This document shows, piece after piece, positions 17,064 through 26,138 of a DNA stretch of 64,000 nt (position 1 is the first letter of the stretch; every line of letters begins with the position of its first letter). The stretch is from assembly GCA_000242935.3 (NCBI GenBank), contig CP007053.1, positions 5,999,001-6,063,000 of the forward strand, given 5' to 3'. The translations under genes were made by a program, and so were the position numbers. The notes beneath the pieces were generated by a model, which worked only from the letters and a program-made list of their open reading frames with translations, did not search any database and was not told the DNA's origin. Source of the stretch: Opitutaceae bacterium TAV5. GTDB lineage: Bacteria; Verrucomicrobiota; Verrucomicrobiia; Opitutales; Opitutaceae.

Positions 17064-17776
17064 AGGGAAGGGATGCGCACGAGCACGGCCGTGGCGTTGT
17101 CGGGCGCGCCGCGATCGAGCACTTCGGCGATGAGGTGTTTGAGCATCACTTGCAGCGAACCGCCGGCGATCTGCATCATGGTTTCGAGCTCGGTGTCGTT
17201 GACCAGACGGGTGATGCCGTCGGTCGCGAAAAGATAGAGGTCGCCGGGCATCACGGGCAGCGAGCGCAGGGCAGGGGAGATGCCGCCCGGCTGACCGATG
17301 CAGCGGGTGAGCGTGTGGCGGTCGGATTCATAGAGGCAGACCTGCTCGCCGAGCGCCCGGCGGCGGCGGACCTCGGCCTCCACGGTGTCATCCTCGGTCA
17401 GGCATTTCAGCATGTCGCCGCGCAGCCGGTAGCAGCGCGAATCGCCGAGATGGGCGAGATGAAGCCGGTCGTCGCGGATGAGGCCGAGCGTGAGGGTGGT
17501 GCCGATGCCCTGGTCGGGGCTGAGTTTTTCGGACAACGCGGAGACGGCGTCCTGCGCCGCCCAGATGAGCCGGGCCGCGTCGCCGGAGCCGGGGTTGGCA
17601 AAGGCGCAGGCATGCACCGCCCGGATTGCGCATTCGGCCGCCCTGTCACCGAACGGAAGCCCCCCGATCCCGTCGGCCACGCCAAAAAGCGCCAGGGAGG
17701 AATCGTTGATAAAACGATCTTCGTTCGTATGGCGAAAAAGGCCGGTTTCGGTGATGGAGGCGCTTTCGGGCGTCAT
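17060..17776 (-). CDS. PP2C-family protein serine/threonine phosphatase
   Basis: From the ATG at 17776 it is 238 aa, the length of bacterial Stp-type phosphatases. Metal-binding and catalytic motifs are present in order: RHTNEDR near the N-terminus, ALFGVADGIGG, GIGTTLTL, LHLAHLGDSRCYRL, LFATDGITRLV and GAPDNATAVLV. Motif 2 has Ile in place of Met in the usual DGMGG. A longer frame reaches back into recQ but lacks family similarity there. It would reverse Ser/Thr phosphorylation; a dedicated kinase is not adjacent. It is co-translated with a small TPR protein. Confidence 0.85.
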   Translation of the reverse strand: MTPESASITETGLFRHTNEDRFINDSSLALFGVADGIGGLPFGDRAAECAIRAVHACAFANPGSGDAARLIWAAQDAVSALSEKLSPDQGIGTTLTLGLIRDDRLHLAHLGDSRCYRLRGDMLKCLTEDDTVEAEVRRRRALGEQVCLYESDRHTLTRCIGQPGGISPALRSLPVMPGDLYLFATDGITRLVNDTELETMMQIAGGSLQVMLKHLIAEVLDRGAPDNATAVLVRIPSL

Positions 17777-17876
17777 GGGAGATGGCAAATAAGTTGCAAC
17801 GACAGAAGGGAAGCAATCCCGATTCCTGACGTTGCCGGACGGATCGGGTGGCGATGCGGCGGGAAGGCCTCTTCCC

Positions 17877-19739
17877 TTATGTGGCCGCGATGGCTTCATT
17901 GTCGAATGTCATGCGCGGGTTGGTTTCGAGAAATGCGGCGATGGCCCCGGCAAATGTCTCGCCGAATTCGGCGCGCTTTTTTTCGCCCATGCCGAAAATG
18001 CCTTCCATGGAGGCGGCGGTGGCCGGGTATTCGCGGGCCATCTGGCGGAGGGTGGCGTCGCCGAAGATGACATAGGCGGGAACCTTGCGCTCGTCGGCGA
18101 GGCGCTTGCGCAGTTCGCGCAGGCGGGCGAAGAGGATCTCGTCGCACGCGATGTCACCCTGGCGGCGGGGCGTGGTGCGGCGGGCAGCGCGGCCGCCGGC
18201 CGGGAGATCGGGGAGCTTGGTGAGCGTAACCGGTTCACGGCTGCGCAGGATGGCGGCGCCGGCGTCGGTGAGTTCGAGCGTCGGGTATTCGCCACCGCCG
18301 GTGGCGACGTAGCCGAGGCGCATGAGTTCGCGGCCGATGGCCATCCATTGCGGGCGCGAGAGCTCTTTGCCGATGCCGTAGGTCGAAAGGCGATCGTGGC
18401 CCCATTTCGTGATCTTTTCGGACCCCGATCCGGTGAGCACTTCGGTGATGTGCATCATGCCGACGCCGAAGCGGCTGGCCTGGCGGCAGCGGTAGACGCA
18501 GGAGAGGAATTTTTGCGCGACGAGGGTGCCGTCGTAGGTCTCGCGGGGTTCCTGGCAATTGTCGCAGGCGCCACAGTTGTCGACCGCAAACGCCTCGCCG
18601 AAATAGTCGAGGAGCGTGCGGCGGCGGCAGGTGGTGTCCTCCGCGTAGTGTGACATGAGGCGGAGTTGGCGGCGGGCGACCTGCTGTTCGTGCGCGTCGG
18701 TGATCTCGTCGATGAAGTGCGTCTGCTTGACGATGTCGCCGGCGCTGTAGAGGAGCAGGCAGTCGGCGGGGAGCCCGTCGCGGCCGGCGCGGCCGGTTTC
18801 CTGGTAGTAGCCTTCGATGTTTTTGGGGAGGTCGTGGTGGATGACCCAGCGGACGTTGGGTTTGTTGATGCCCATGCCGAAGGCGATCGTCGCGCAGATG
18901 ATTTTCACGTCGTCACGCAGGAAGAGTTCCTGGTTGGCGGAGCGGTCGTCGGCGGAGAGGCCGGCGTGGTAGGGGCGGGCGGCGTAGCCGCGCGAGGCGA
19001 GCGACTCGGCGGTCTTTTCGGCGGTGGCGCGGGTGGCGCAGTAGATGATGCCGGACTCGTCCTCGCGTTTTTTGACGAAGTCGATGATCTGCTTGAGGGG
19101 CTGGTCCTTGGGGAGGACGCGGTAGGAGAGGTTGGGGCGGTTGAAGGAAGCGACGTAAACGGCGGGTTCGCGGAGCTGGAGGTGCTTGACGATGTCCTCG
19201 CGCACGCGGCCGGTTGCGGTGGCCGTCAGGGCCATGACGGGAACCTCGGGCAGAAACTCGCGCAGACGGGCAATCTGCCGGTATTCGGGACGGAAATCGT
19301 GCCCCCATTCGGAGATGCAGTGGGCCTCGTCGATGGCGAGGGCGGCGACGTTCCAAGCGCGCAGGTTTTCCTGCCAGTTGTCGAGCATGAGGCGCTCGGG
19401 AGCGACGTAGAGCAGCCGCCATTCGCTGCGGTGCAGGCCGGCGAGGCGCGAACGGGCTTCACCGGAGGTGAGCGAGGAGTTCAGGTAGGTGGCGGCGACG
19501 CCGGCGGCCTGGAGCTGGTCGACTTGGTCCTTCATCAGCGCGATCAGAGGTGACACGACGACGGTCAGGCCGGTGCGATGGAGCGCGGGGAGCTGGAAAC
19601 ACATCGACTTGCCGCCGCCGGTCGGCAGGAGCGCGAAGACATCCCGGCCGGCAAGTGACGCCTCGATGATCTCGCGCTGGAGGGGACGAAATCCGGAATA
19701 ACCGAAGGTGGTATGAAGGGTGTTGAGGAGGTCGGACAC
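17877..19739 (-). CDS. recQ: ATP-dependent DNA helicase RecQ
   Basis: The 620-aa protein has all superfamily 2 RecQ motifs: Walker A LLPTGGGKSMCFQLP, the aromatic-rich loop with DEAHCISEWGHDFRPEY, TATA near motif III, FNRPNLSYRV, and motifs V/VI with ATIAFGMGINKPNVRWVIHH and QETGRAGRDG. A zinc-binding Cys cluster (CRRRTLLDYFGE ... CGACDNC) and winged-helix region follow, and the C-terminus is an HRDC-like domain. It unwinds recombination and stalled-fork intermediates. The length is normal for full bacterial RecQ. Confidence 0.95.
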   Translation of the reverse strand: MSDLLNTLHTTFGYSGFRPLQREIIEASLAGRDVFALLPTGGGKSMCFQLPALHRTGLTVVVSPLIALMKDQVDQLQAAGVAATYLNSSLTSGEARSRLAGLHRSEWRLLYVAPERLMLDNWQENLRAWNVAALAIDEAHCISEWGHDFRPEYRQIARLREFLPEVPVMALTATATGRVREDIVKHLQLREPAVYVASFNRPNLSYRVLPKDQPLKQIIDFVKKREDESGIIYCATRATAEKTAESLASRGYAARPYHAGLSADDRSANQELFLRDDVKIICATIAFGMGINKPNVRWVIHHDLPKNIEGYYQETGRAGRDGLPADCLLLYSAGDIVKQTHFIDEITDAHEQQVARRQLRLMSHYAEDTTCRRRTLLDYFGEAFAVDNCGACDNCQEPRETYDGTLVAQKFLSCVYRCRQASRFGVGMMHITEVLTGSGSEKITKWGHDRLSTYGIGKELSRPQWMAIGRELMRLGYVATGGGEYPTLELTDAGAAILRSREPVTLTKLPDLPAGGRAARRTTPRRQGDIACDEILFARLRELRKRLADERKVPAYVIFGDATLRQMAREYPATAASMEGIFGMGEKKRAEFGETFAGAIAAFLETNPRMTFDNEAIAAT

Positions 19740-19755
19740 GGAGGGAGAAGGCGGG

Positions 19756-19888
19756 AAAATGCTGAAAAACTGAAAAGCTGAAAATCAGGACTTCGGCAGA
19801 CTTGATGGTTTTGGATGTTTGAAGGTTTTATTGGCAGACTGTCGCTTCGCTCGGTACAGCGTTTCAGCTTTCGGCATTTCAGCTTTTT
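19756..19888. repeat. Quasi-palindromic TGAAAA-word element between recQ and the M42 gene
   Basis: The left arm (19758-19786) repeats GCTGAAAAACTGAAAAGC words. The right arm (19860-19888) repeats TTTCAGCTTTCGGCATTTCAG, their reverse complement. In the core, 19831-19848 (TTGGCAGACTGTCGCTTC) is an exact 18-base match to the last 18 bases of the window (63983-64000). The right arm supplies the stop codon of the M42 peptidase gene. Confidence 0.75.
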
Positions 19889-20966
19889 ACCAGTGCAGGT
19901 GGTCGCCCTTTTTCAGGCCGAGCGTGAATTCCACGAGCAGTTGCACACAGCGTTCCACATCGAGCAGATCGACGACCTCGCTCGGCGTGTGCATGTAGCG
20001 GAGCGGCACGCTGATCAGGCCGGTGGCGACGCCCCGGCGTCCCATCTGGATGGCGCGGGCATCGGTGCCGGTGGGGCGCGGGTCGGCCTCGAACTGGTGC
20101 GGGAGGTCGAGCTTCTTCGCGGCCTTCACGAGGCGCTCGTAAACGAGCGGGTTGATGTTGGGTCCGCGGCAGATGATCGGGCCGCCGCCGAGCTTGGTCT
20201 CGCCGTACTTGCGGTTGTCGCAATCGGGATGATCCGTCGCGTGGCCGACATCGACGGCGACGGCCACGTGCGGATCGACGGCGTAGGAAGCGGTGATGGC
20301 TCCGCGCGTGCCGATTTCCTCCTGGGCCGTGGCCACCGAAACGACGCGGGCCGCGAGTTTCTTGCGATGCTGTTTTGCCGCGAGGCGGCGGAGCGTCTCG
20401 CCGACGATGTACGCGCCGACCTTGTTGTCGAACGCGCGGGCCGTGCCGACGGAGCCGTGGATCAGCTCGAACCCCTGGTCATACGTCGCCACGTCGCCGA
20501 TGGCCACGCGGGCGAGCGCTTCCTTTTTCGAACTCGCGCCGATATCGATCCACATCTCGTGAATTTCCGGGACCTTTTTCCGGTCCTCGGGGCTCATCAG
20601 GTGGACGGCGCGCTTGCCGGTGACGCCGAAAACCGGACCGCCGGCCGACTGGATGATGACACGCCGGCCGGGAATCATGATGCGGTCGTGGCCGCCGATG
20701 GTGTCGAAATAGACAAAACCCTCCTTGTTGATGTAGGTGATCTGGAGGCCGAGTTCGTCCATGTGGCCGGCAAACATCACCACCGGGTCGCCGCCGGGGT
20801 TGAGGGTGGCGATGCGGTTGCCGAGCGCGTCTTTCGCATAGTCGTCGGCGGATGCCTTGACATGCCGGTCATACACGGCCTGGGCCTGGGCCTCCGCGCC
20901 GGAAGGCGAACGCGCGGACAGCAATTCCGAAAGAAAAACCGGGACCTCGAAGGATTTCGACGACAT
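19887..20966 (-). CDS. M42-family metallo-aminopeptidase
   Basis: From the ATG at 20966 the protein is 359 aa, normal for the M42 (FrvX/deblocking aminopeptidase) family. Expected metal ligands and catalytic residues are visible: MFAGHMDELGL (His and catalytic Asp), the bridging Asp in TARAFDNKVGAY, ATAQEEIGTRG (general base Glu and ligand Glu), VAVDVGHATD and the C-terminal His in RYMHTPSEVV. M42 enzymes are cytoplasmic dodecameric exopeptidases using two metal ions. It is divergent from the ECF sigma gene across 153 bp and ends inside a repeat element. Confidence 0.9.
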   Translation of the reverse strand: MSSKSFEVPVFLSELLSARSPSGAEAQAQAVYDRHVKASADDYAKDALGNRIATLNPGGDPVVMFAGHMDELGLQITYINKEGFVYFDTIGGHDRIMIPGRRVIIQSAGGPVFGVTGKRAVHLMSPEDRKKVPEIHEMWIDIGASSKKEALARVAIGDVATYDQGFELIHGSVGTARAFDNKVGAYIVGETLRRLAAKQHRKKLAARVVSVATAQEEIGTRGAITASYAVDPHVAVAVDVGHATDHPDCDNRKYGETKLGGGPIICRGPNINPLVYERLVKAAKKLDLPHQFEADPRPTGTDARAIQMGRRGVATGLISVPLRYMHTPSEVVDLLDVERCVQLLVEFTLGLKKGDHLHW

Positions 20967-21119
20967 GGCGTGGAATCTCGCACGCACCTGCGGCAGGGCG
21001 CAAAGAGAAATCTGCCCGCGCCGCCGCCATCGCACCCGAAAACAGGCTCCGGCGCCGTTTTTGATGGCGTGGCCGCATCGCTTTTGCGTTTCATTCCCCG
21101 AACCGTGTCCACTGCAACC

Positions 21120-21827
21120 ATGACCGCCGATCTGTATCCCGTTCCCGACCCTGCTCCAGGAGAGCATGGCCGTGAAAAGAAGGGAACAATCCGCGAGCAG
21201 GCGCGTCATAACGCCGAACAGATTATGTCATCAAAAGCGCAGGAAGTTGCTCTCGACCGGATACTGGTGGACCGATTCAAAGGGGGGGATACCTCCGCGT
21301 TCGACGAAATGGTTTCCCGCTACTGGGACCGCATTTATGCCGTCGTGCACCAGCTCCTCCGCAACCGCGAGGATGCCGAGGAAGTCACCCAGGATGCCTT
21401 TGTGCGTGCGCATCGCGGGCTCGTCGATTTCCGCGGGGACTCCGCCTTTTCCACGTGGCTTTACCAGATTGCCACCAATCTGGCCCGCAACCGGTACTGG
21501 TACTGGTGGCGGCGCAAGCGCGACAAGACCATCTCCTTCGACCAGCCCGTCAGCTCCGACAACGACACTCCGCTCTCCGAGATCTTTGCCGCCCCCGTCG
21601 AGACTCCCGGCGACATCACCGTCACCCAGGAATTTGTCGATCGCGTGGCGGAAGGCATGGAGAAGCTGGGGGCCAAGCACCGCGAGATCCTGATCCTGCG
21701 CAACGTCAAGAATCTCTCATACGAAGAGATCGGCACGATTCTCGGCATTTCCGTGGGCACTGTGAAAAGTCGCATCGCCCGTGCGCGCGAAAACCTGCGC
21801 ACGCTCATGGGAGGAGATTTCAAATGA
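21120..21827 (+). CDS. ECF RNA polymerase sigma factor
   Basis: From the ATG at 21120 it is 235 aa. Region 2 is seen in the stretch SRYWDRIYAVVHQLLRNRED, continuing into EEVTQDAFVRAHRGL and FSTWLYQIATNLARNRYW. Region 4 is the helix-turn-helix NLSYEEIGTILGISVGTVKSR. The first 35-40 residues are a non-conserved extension, and an internal ATG at about 21225 is another possible start. The stop overlaps the ATG of the next gene by 4 bases, so sigma and its putative anti-sigma factor are co-translated. Confidence 0.9.
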   Translation: MTADLYPVPDPAPGEHGREKKGTIREQARHNAEQIMSSKAQEVALDRILVDRFKGGDTSAFDEMVSRYWDRIYAVVHQLLRNREDAEEVTQDAFVRAHRGLVDFRGDSAFSTWLYQIATNLARNRYWYWWRRKRDKTISFDQPVSSDNDTPLSEIFAAPVETPGDITVTQEFVDRVAEGMEKLGAKHREILILRNVKNLSYEEIGTILGISVGTVKSRIARARENLRTLMGGDFK

Positions 21828-22630
21828 ACGACACCCGATTCAAACAACTGCTCAACCTCTATCTCGACAACGAGATCACGCCCGACGAAGCCGCCGAGCT
21901 GGAGGAAGCGATCACGCACGACGCACAGCGCCGGCAGATTTATCACAGTTACTGCACGCTGCACCGCGGTTGCTCCGTCCTTTTCGAAAAAACCTGCTCG
22001 CATGCGCCGGCTTCCTTCGCACTCGCCCGCGCGCTGCGCGATGCCGAGCGCCGCATCGAACGCCCTGCCGTCGCCGCCTTCTGGCAGCGCCCCTCCTGGT
22101 GGGCGGCCTGCGGCAGCGCCACTGCGGTCGCCGCATCGCTGGCCCTCGTGGTGGCCCGCGTGCAATCGCCCGGGCTGGCCGATGCCACCGGGGATGACGC
22201 CAGCCCGTCCGGCAACGAAACGCCCTGGGCTGCGGCCCCGGGAGGCAGCGGTGAAAATCCGTCGGCGGCCGCGCCGGTGGCGGTCGCCGCCAGTCAGCCG
22301 GCGTCGGCCGGTGTGACGGGCCGCCCGGCAATACGCAGCGGTTTGTCGGTCCCTGGCTGGGTGCAGATGGCCGCCTATGAAAACAGCCGCCGCGGTTCGG
22401 AGTTCGGAGTGGACGCCCGCCGCATGGTCTGGGCCGTTGCCGAACCGGTGGTTGATCTTCCGGAACCGGCGATCAACGCCTCCGATCTCGATAATAACTA
22501 CGATCGTTCCATCCAGCGTGCCGTCGCTTACGAGCCCGTGTCCGCCGCCGGCCTGCGGGGGCATACGGCAGCGCTCAACACCGGCGGAGATTTCAAGGCG
22601 GAACTGACTTCCTATCAGTTTCAGCGGTAG
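21824..22630 (+). CDS. Putative membrane anti-sigma factor
   Basis: The 268-aa product starts with a zinc-finger-like anti-sigma helical segment (FKQLLNLYLDNEITPDEAAE), in which His and Cys residues follow (YHSYCTLHRGC). A single membrane helix lies near residues 87-107 (WWAACGSATAVAASLALVV), and the C-terminal half is an Ala/Pro/Ser-rich periplasmic region. Architecture and 4-base overlap with the ECF sigma gene argue for an anti-sigma factor that holds the sigma at the membrane. The signal and the regulon are unknown. A repeat element starts just after its stop. Confidence 0.7.
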   Translation: MNDTRFKQLLNLYLDNEITPDEAAELEEAITHDAQRRQIYHSYCTLHRGCSVLFEKTCSHAPASFALARALRDAERRIERPAVAAFWQRPSWWAACGSATAVAASLALVVARVQSPGLADATGDDASPSGNETPWAAAPGGSGENPSAAAPVAVAASQPASAGVTGRPAIRSGLSVPGWVQMAAYENSRRGSEFGVDARRMVWAVAEPVVDLPEPAINASDLDNNYDRSIQRAVAYEPVSAAGLRGHTAALNTGGDFKAELTSYQFQR

Positions 22631-22638
22631 TTTCCGGC

Positions 22639-22760
22639 GGAGCGGCGGCATTCCTGCCGCTGCGACGAGGTGCAACGGACCTCGCCCTCAATCACGCGCG
22701 CGTCCCGGACCGGCGATGCTTCGCGTTCTCCGCCAGCAGCGGCAGGAATGCCGCCGCTCC
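22639..22760. repeat. 122-bp element with perfect 25-bp terminal inverted repeats, copy 1
   Basis: The arm at 22639-22663 (it starts GGAGCGGCGGCATTCC) is the exact reverse complement of 22736-22760. The arms themselves contain the smaller palindrome CGGCATTCCTGCCG. The centre (GACGAGG ... CGGCGATGC) is similar but not identical to the second copy at 50585-50699. It sits immediately downstream of the anti-sigma gene and upstream of the convergent end of mrpG. No protein is encoded, so it is MITE-like or REP-like. Confidence 0.85.
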
Positions 22761-22781
22761 GGGTTTCTCCTGCGCTAGTTT

Positions 22782-23129
22782 CTACCGGCGGGGTCCGGCG
22801 CTGCGCCGGTCTCTGTCCACGCGGGGATCTCCGAAACGCGGCAGTTTTTTGCGGAAGGAAAGGTTGGCCGCGAGGTGGCCCGCCACCGGCAGCGTGAGAA
22901 ACTGGAAAAAGATCGCCGCGGGGATTTTCAGGCCGGCGGCTTCCGAACCCAGGTCCATCCACAGCCCGGTCAGGAGCAGGACCAGGCCGAGCGTCATGCC
23001 CTTGCCCAGCGCGTGCGCGCGGCAAAAGACATCGGGCAACCGGGCCAGCCCGATGATCGCCACCAGAATGACGAGGGCGCCGAGGAGCGTGATGATGGCC
23101 GAGAGCGTGTGCAGGACCTGCGTCATCAT
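22782..23129 (-). CDS. mrpG: Mrp antiporter subunit G
   Basis: The 115-aa protein has three hydrophobic helices, beginning with VLHTLSAIITLLGALVILVA, and the family motif GLARLPDVFCRAHALGKGMTLG. MrpG is a small required subunit of the hetero-oligomeric Na+(K+)/H+ antiporter. The start ATGATGA overlaps the mrpF stop. The C-terminal tail is rich in Arg and extends a little past the usual end. It is the last gene of a seven-gene operon. Confidence 0.9.
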   Translation of the reverse strand: MMTQVLHTLSAIITLLGALVILVAIIGLARLPDVFCRAHALGKGMTLGLVLLLTGLWMDLGSEAAGLKIPAAIFFQFLTLPVAGHLAANLSFRKKLPRFGDPRVDRDRRSAGPRR

Positions 23130-23494
23130 GGCCGTTCGTCCTTTCCGGCATCGGGCGCAGGCGAGGCGGAGTCCCCCGCGGCAGCGCTGCCGTTTCTGTT
23201 GTCGTCGTCTCCGGTCGCCCCGTCCTCCGGTTCCGGCAAGGTGCGTTGCAGGTACGAGACAAAGGCCACCGTCCCGAAAAAGCCCAGGGACGATACGATC
23301 AGGATCAGTTCGAGAAACAGCGGCGTTTCCCAGGAACGGGAAAGCAGCACGATCAGCCCCACCGCGCACAGCACGACGGCATCGAAGGCCATGATCCGGT
23401 CCACGACGGCGGGGCCTTTGACCAGCCGGAAAAAACCGACCAGCGTGGCGACAACGAGCACGTAAAAAGCGATCTGGAGCAGGAGGGCGTTCAT
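23126..23494 (-). CDS. mrpF: Mrp antiporter subunit F
   Basis: The 122-aa protein has three helices and the MrpF pattern GPAVVDRIMAFDAVVLCAVG. The conserved Asp in this segment is typical of the family. The usual length is about 90 aa; here an acidic, Gly/Ala/Asp-rich tail of about 35 residues is added. It overlaps mrpG and follows mrpE closely, as in all group 1 mrp operons. Confidence 0.9.
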   Translation of the reverse strand: MNALLLQIAFYVLVVATLVGFFRLVKGPAVVDRIMAFDAVVLCAVGLIVLLSRSWETPLFLELILIVSSLGFFGTVAFVSYLQRTLPEPEDGATGDDDNRNGSAAAGDSASPAPDAGKDERP

Positions 23495-23525
23495 CGGGTT
23501 GCGGGAGCAGCGGCTTGGGCGGGAT

Positions 23526-24008
23526 TCAGGCGGAGCGGGTGATGGCGAGGAGACCCCGCCGCAGGGTGTTGTCGATCTGGGCGCGGACGGCGTCGGGGTC
23601 GGCCGTATCGAGAATGTGCAGCACGAGCGTGTTCATGTCGTCGGCAAAGGCCACCGCGCTGGAGCCGGGCGTGAGCGCGATGCAGTGGGTGAGGACAAGG
23701 GCCTCGGTCCGGGTGAGGCCCGTGATATCGTAGGTGATGATGCGCGGGCGGAGCTTGCGCGTCGGCGTGAAAAGCACGATGCGGATGAGTTGCAGGCAGG
23801 CGGAAAGAAACTGGATCTGGAAAATCCAGAAAAATGCCGCCGCCGCGGTCACCCGCCGCGTGTAGTCGCGGCTGTCGAGCACGCTCCGGAACAACCGGAT
23901 CAGCCCGAATCCGATAAGAAACCCGAGCGTAAAACCGGGGAACGACGGACTCTCCTGCAACAGCAGCCAGACCGAGGCGATGAGAAGATTGAGGACAAGG
24001 CATTTCAT
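23526..24008 (-). CDS. mrpE: Mrp antiporter subunit E
   Basis: The 160-aa protein has two N-terminal helices (CLVLNLLIASVWLLLQ and FTLGFLIGFGLIRLF) and a cytoplasmic domain with the conserved LTHCIALTPGSSAVAF stretch. This pattern (thr/Pro-Gly-Thr/Ser) is a hallmark of MrpE. It lies between mrpF and mrpD with an 88-bp gap to the latter, the largest gap in the operon. Confidence 0.9.
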   Translation of the reverse strand: MKCLVLNLLIASVWLLLQESPSFPGFTLGFLIGFGLIRLFRSVLDSRDYTRRVTAAAAFFWIFQIQFLSACLQLIRIVLFTPTRKLRPRIITYDITGLTRTEALVLTHCIALTPGSSAVAFADDMNTLVLHILDTADPDAVRAQIDNTLRRGLLAITRSA

Positions 24009-24096
24009 CGGGTGAAGGTGACGGGCACCGGACGTCCGGCGGAAGTGAAGTCGATGCCGGGCGCTCCGGCGACCGGCGGGATCAGGAGGCAGGATT

Positions 24097-25680
24097 TCAC
24101 GGCTCCGGCTCTCCTTTCTCCGCCGGGGTGAGGGTTTCCGTCATCGCCGGTGCGGCGGAGGAGCCGGTGCCGAGCATGTAGTCGACGTACGAGGCACGGT
24201 CGACGATCTGGCGCGCGGCTTCCTTCGAGATTTTCAGCACGCCTTCCGCGCCGAGGCCGACGCCGAGCGAGAAAACCGTCATGCCCGTGATCACCGCCGT
24301 CATCTGCTTCCAGCGCCGGTCTTCCAGCGCCACCGTCGCCCCGCACTCCGAAGCATCGCGCCAGAAGGCGCCCATCCAGATTTTCAGCATGCTGAACAGC
24401 GTGAGGATGCCCGCAATCAGGGCAAACGCGACCAGCACCCGCTCGTGCAACCGCAGGCCCTCGACGATCACCATGTACTTGCCCCAGAAACCGCTCAGGG
24501 GAGGGATGCCGGCAAGCGAAAGCGCCTGGAGCAGGAAAACCACGCCGAGCAACGGCGTCGCTTTCCAGAGTCCGCCGGTGCGCTCGAGGTTGTCCGTGCC
24601 GTTGAGCACCGCCACCGCGCCGCCGACCATGAAGAGCGACGACTTCACGACGATGTGGTGGATGATATAAAAAATGGCGGCCGTGAATGCGTATTCCGTA
24701 AAAACCCCCACGGCCAGCGCCATGTAGCCGATCTGGCTGAGGATGTGGAAGGACAGGATGCCCCGGATGAAATTGCGCGACACCGCCCCGATCACGCCGA
24801 AGAGCATCGTGATGCCGGCCAGCCAGGCGAGCGTCGTGTGCACCACCGTCAGATCGGTCGGCAGCACCTGGCCGAAGATCCGCAGCAGCACGTAGACGCC
24901 CACCTTGGTCAGCATGCCCGCGTAGAGGGCGGCGACCGGCGTGGGCAGGATCGGGTAGCTGTTGGGCAGCCAGTAGTAGAGCGGGAAAAGACCGGCCTTC
25001 AGCCCGAACACGATCAGCAGCAGCAACCCGAGCACCGTCACGCGCGCGTCGCCGGCAAACTCCGGCCCGAGCGCCGCGATCTGCGCAAAATTGAGCGAAC
25101 CGAAAATCGCGTAGGCCACGCCCGCCGCGACGAGAAACAGCGTGCTTCCGAAAAGATTCAGCGCCAGGTAGGGGAACGCCTGCCGGATATCCCAGTCGTC
25201 CGCCTCGAGCGTGAGCAGGCCGTAGGACGAGATCAGCATCACCTCGAACCCGACGAAAAGATTGAACAGGTCGCCGGTGCAGAACGACAGGTTGATGCCC
25301 AGCATCAGGAACTGCACGAGCGGCAGCCGCAGCGGATGCGTGCGCCGGGCCGGCATCTCGGCGTATCCGAAAAGGATGGACGTGAGCGCCGTGATCGCGC
25401 CGAGTGTCAGCATGATCGCCGTGAGCATGTCGATCACCAGCACGATGCCGAAAGGCGCCATCCAGCCGCCCGCGGCCATCACGCGCGGCGGCGTGCCGTA
25501 GGCCGAGGCGACCAGCGCCAGCGCGACGCCGAGCTGCACCGTGGCCGAGGCGAGCACAAACCAGCGCCTCCACACGCCCACGCGGCCCGCCAGCAGCAGG
25601 ACGATCGCCGTCACCAGCGGCAGCAGCAGCGGGACCATCACCAGCGGATCGTTGTAGTGCGACGGTAGTGCCACGGTCAT
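24097..25680 (-). CDS. mrpD: Mrp antiporter subunit D (NuoM/N-like)
   Basis: The 527-aa protein has about 14 helices and the proton-translocating antiporter-like fold shared with complex I subunits NuoL/M/N. The conserved Glu in the FVGFEVMLISSYGLL helix and the Lys in GLKAGLFPLYYWLPNSYPI are present. A further His/Lys-bearing segment is HIVVKSSLFMVGGAV. These charged residues carry out ion transfer in the antiporter. The gene start overlaps the mrpC stop by four bases. Confidence 0.93.
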   Translation of the reverse strand: MTVALPSHYNDPLVMVPLLLPLVTAIVLLLAGRVGVWRRWFVLASATVQLGVALALVASAYGTPPRVMAAGGWMAPFGIVLVIDMLTAIMLTLGAITALTSILFGYAEMPARRTHPLRLPLVQFLMLGINLSFCTGDLFNLFVGFEVMLISSYGLLTLEADDWDIRQAFPYLALNLFGSTLFLVAAGVAYAIFGSLNFAQIAALGPEFAGDARVTVLGLLLLIVFGLKAGLFPLYYWLPNSYPILPTPVAALYAGMLTKVGVYVLLRIFGQVLPTDLTVVHTTLAWLAGITMLFGVIGAVSRNFIRGILSFHILSQIGYMALAVGVFTEYAFTAAIFYIIHHIVVKSSLFMVGGAVAVLNGTDNLERTGGLWKATPLLGVVFLLQALSLAGIPPLSGFWGKYMVIVEGLRLHERVLVAFALIAGILTLFSMLKIWMGAFWRDASECGATVALEDRRWKQMTAVITGMTVFSLGVGLGAEGVLKISKEAARQIVDRASYVDYMLGTGSSAAPAMTETLTPAEKGEPEP

Positions 25681-26138
25681 GACGCCGCCTCCTTTCCGGT
25701 TTCCGCGGCCGCCGCATCGGCGCGGGTGACATCGGCCTCGACGTTTTCGCGGCCCGGAATCGGCACCGGCCCCTCGGGATCGTCGCCACGCTCGCGGTCG
25801 GCGCGGTCGCCCTCGAAGAGGTCAAACAGGTTGGTCGTTTTCTGGTCGAGGAAGATGCGGTAGAGAAGGATCACGAGATACGAGATGACGCCGAATCCGA
25901 TCACGATGGCCGTGAGGATGAGCGCCTGCGGCAACGGATCGACGAGCCGCTCGCCTTCCCGGAGCACAACGGGAGGTTCGCGTCCGGTCGGGTTGGACGA
26001 CATCGCCAGCACCAGCAGGTTGGCCGCGTGCGAGAGCAGCATGAAACCGAACAGGATGCGCACGAAGCTCGCCCGCAGGATCTGGTAGCAGGCGATTCCG
26101 AACAGGAGACCGACGAGCAGGGCCGTTTCCCAGATCAT
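25677..26138 (-). CDS. mrpC: Mrp antiporter subunit C (NuoK-like)
   Basis: The 153-aa protein has three NuoK-like helices: TALLVGLLFGIACYQILR, then FGFMLLSHAANLLVLAM, then ALILTAIVIGFGVISYLVI. The usual length is about 113 aa; after the third helix an acidic hydrophilic tail (about 45 residues, with DPEGPVPIPGRENVEADV) is added. I chose the ATG at 26138, which overlaps the end of mrpB and has AGGAGGTGCGGC upstream on the minus strand. A longer frame to 26822 is not coding. Confidence 0.9.
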   Translation of the reverse strand: MIWETALLVGLLFGIACYQILRASFVRILFGFMLLSHAANLLVLAMSSNPTGREPPVVLREGERLVDPLPQALILTAIVIGFGVISYLVILLYRIFLDQKTTNLFDLFEGDRADRERGDDPEGPVPIPGRENVEADVTRADAAAAETGKEAAS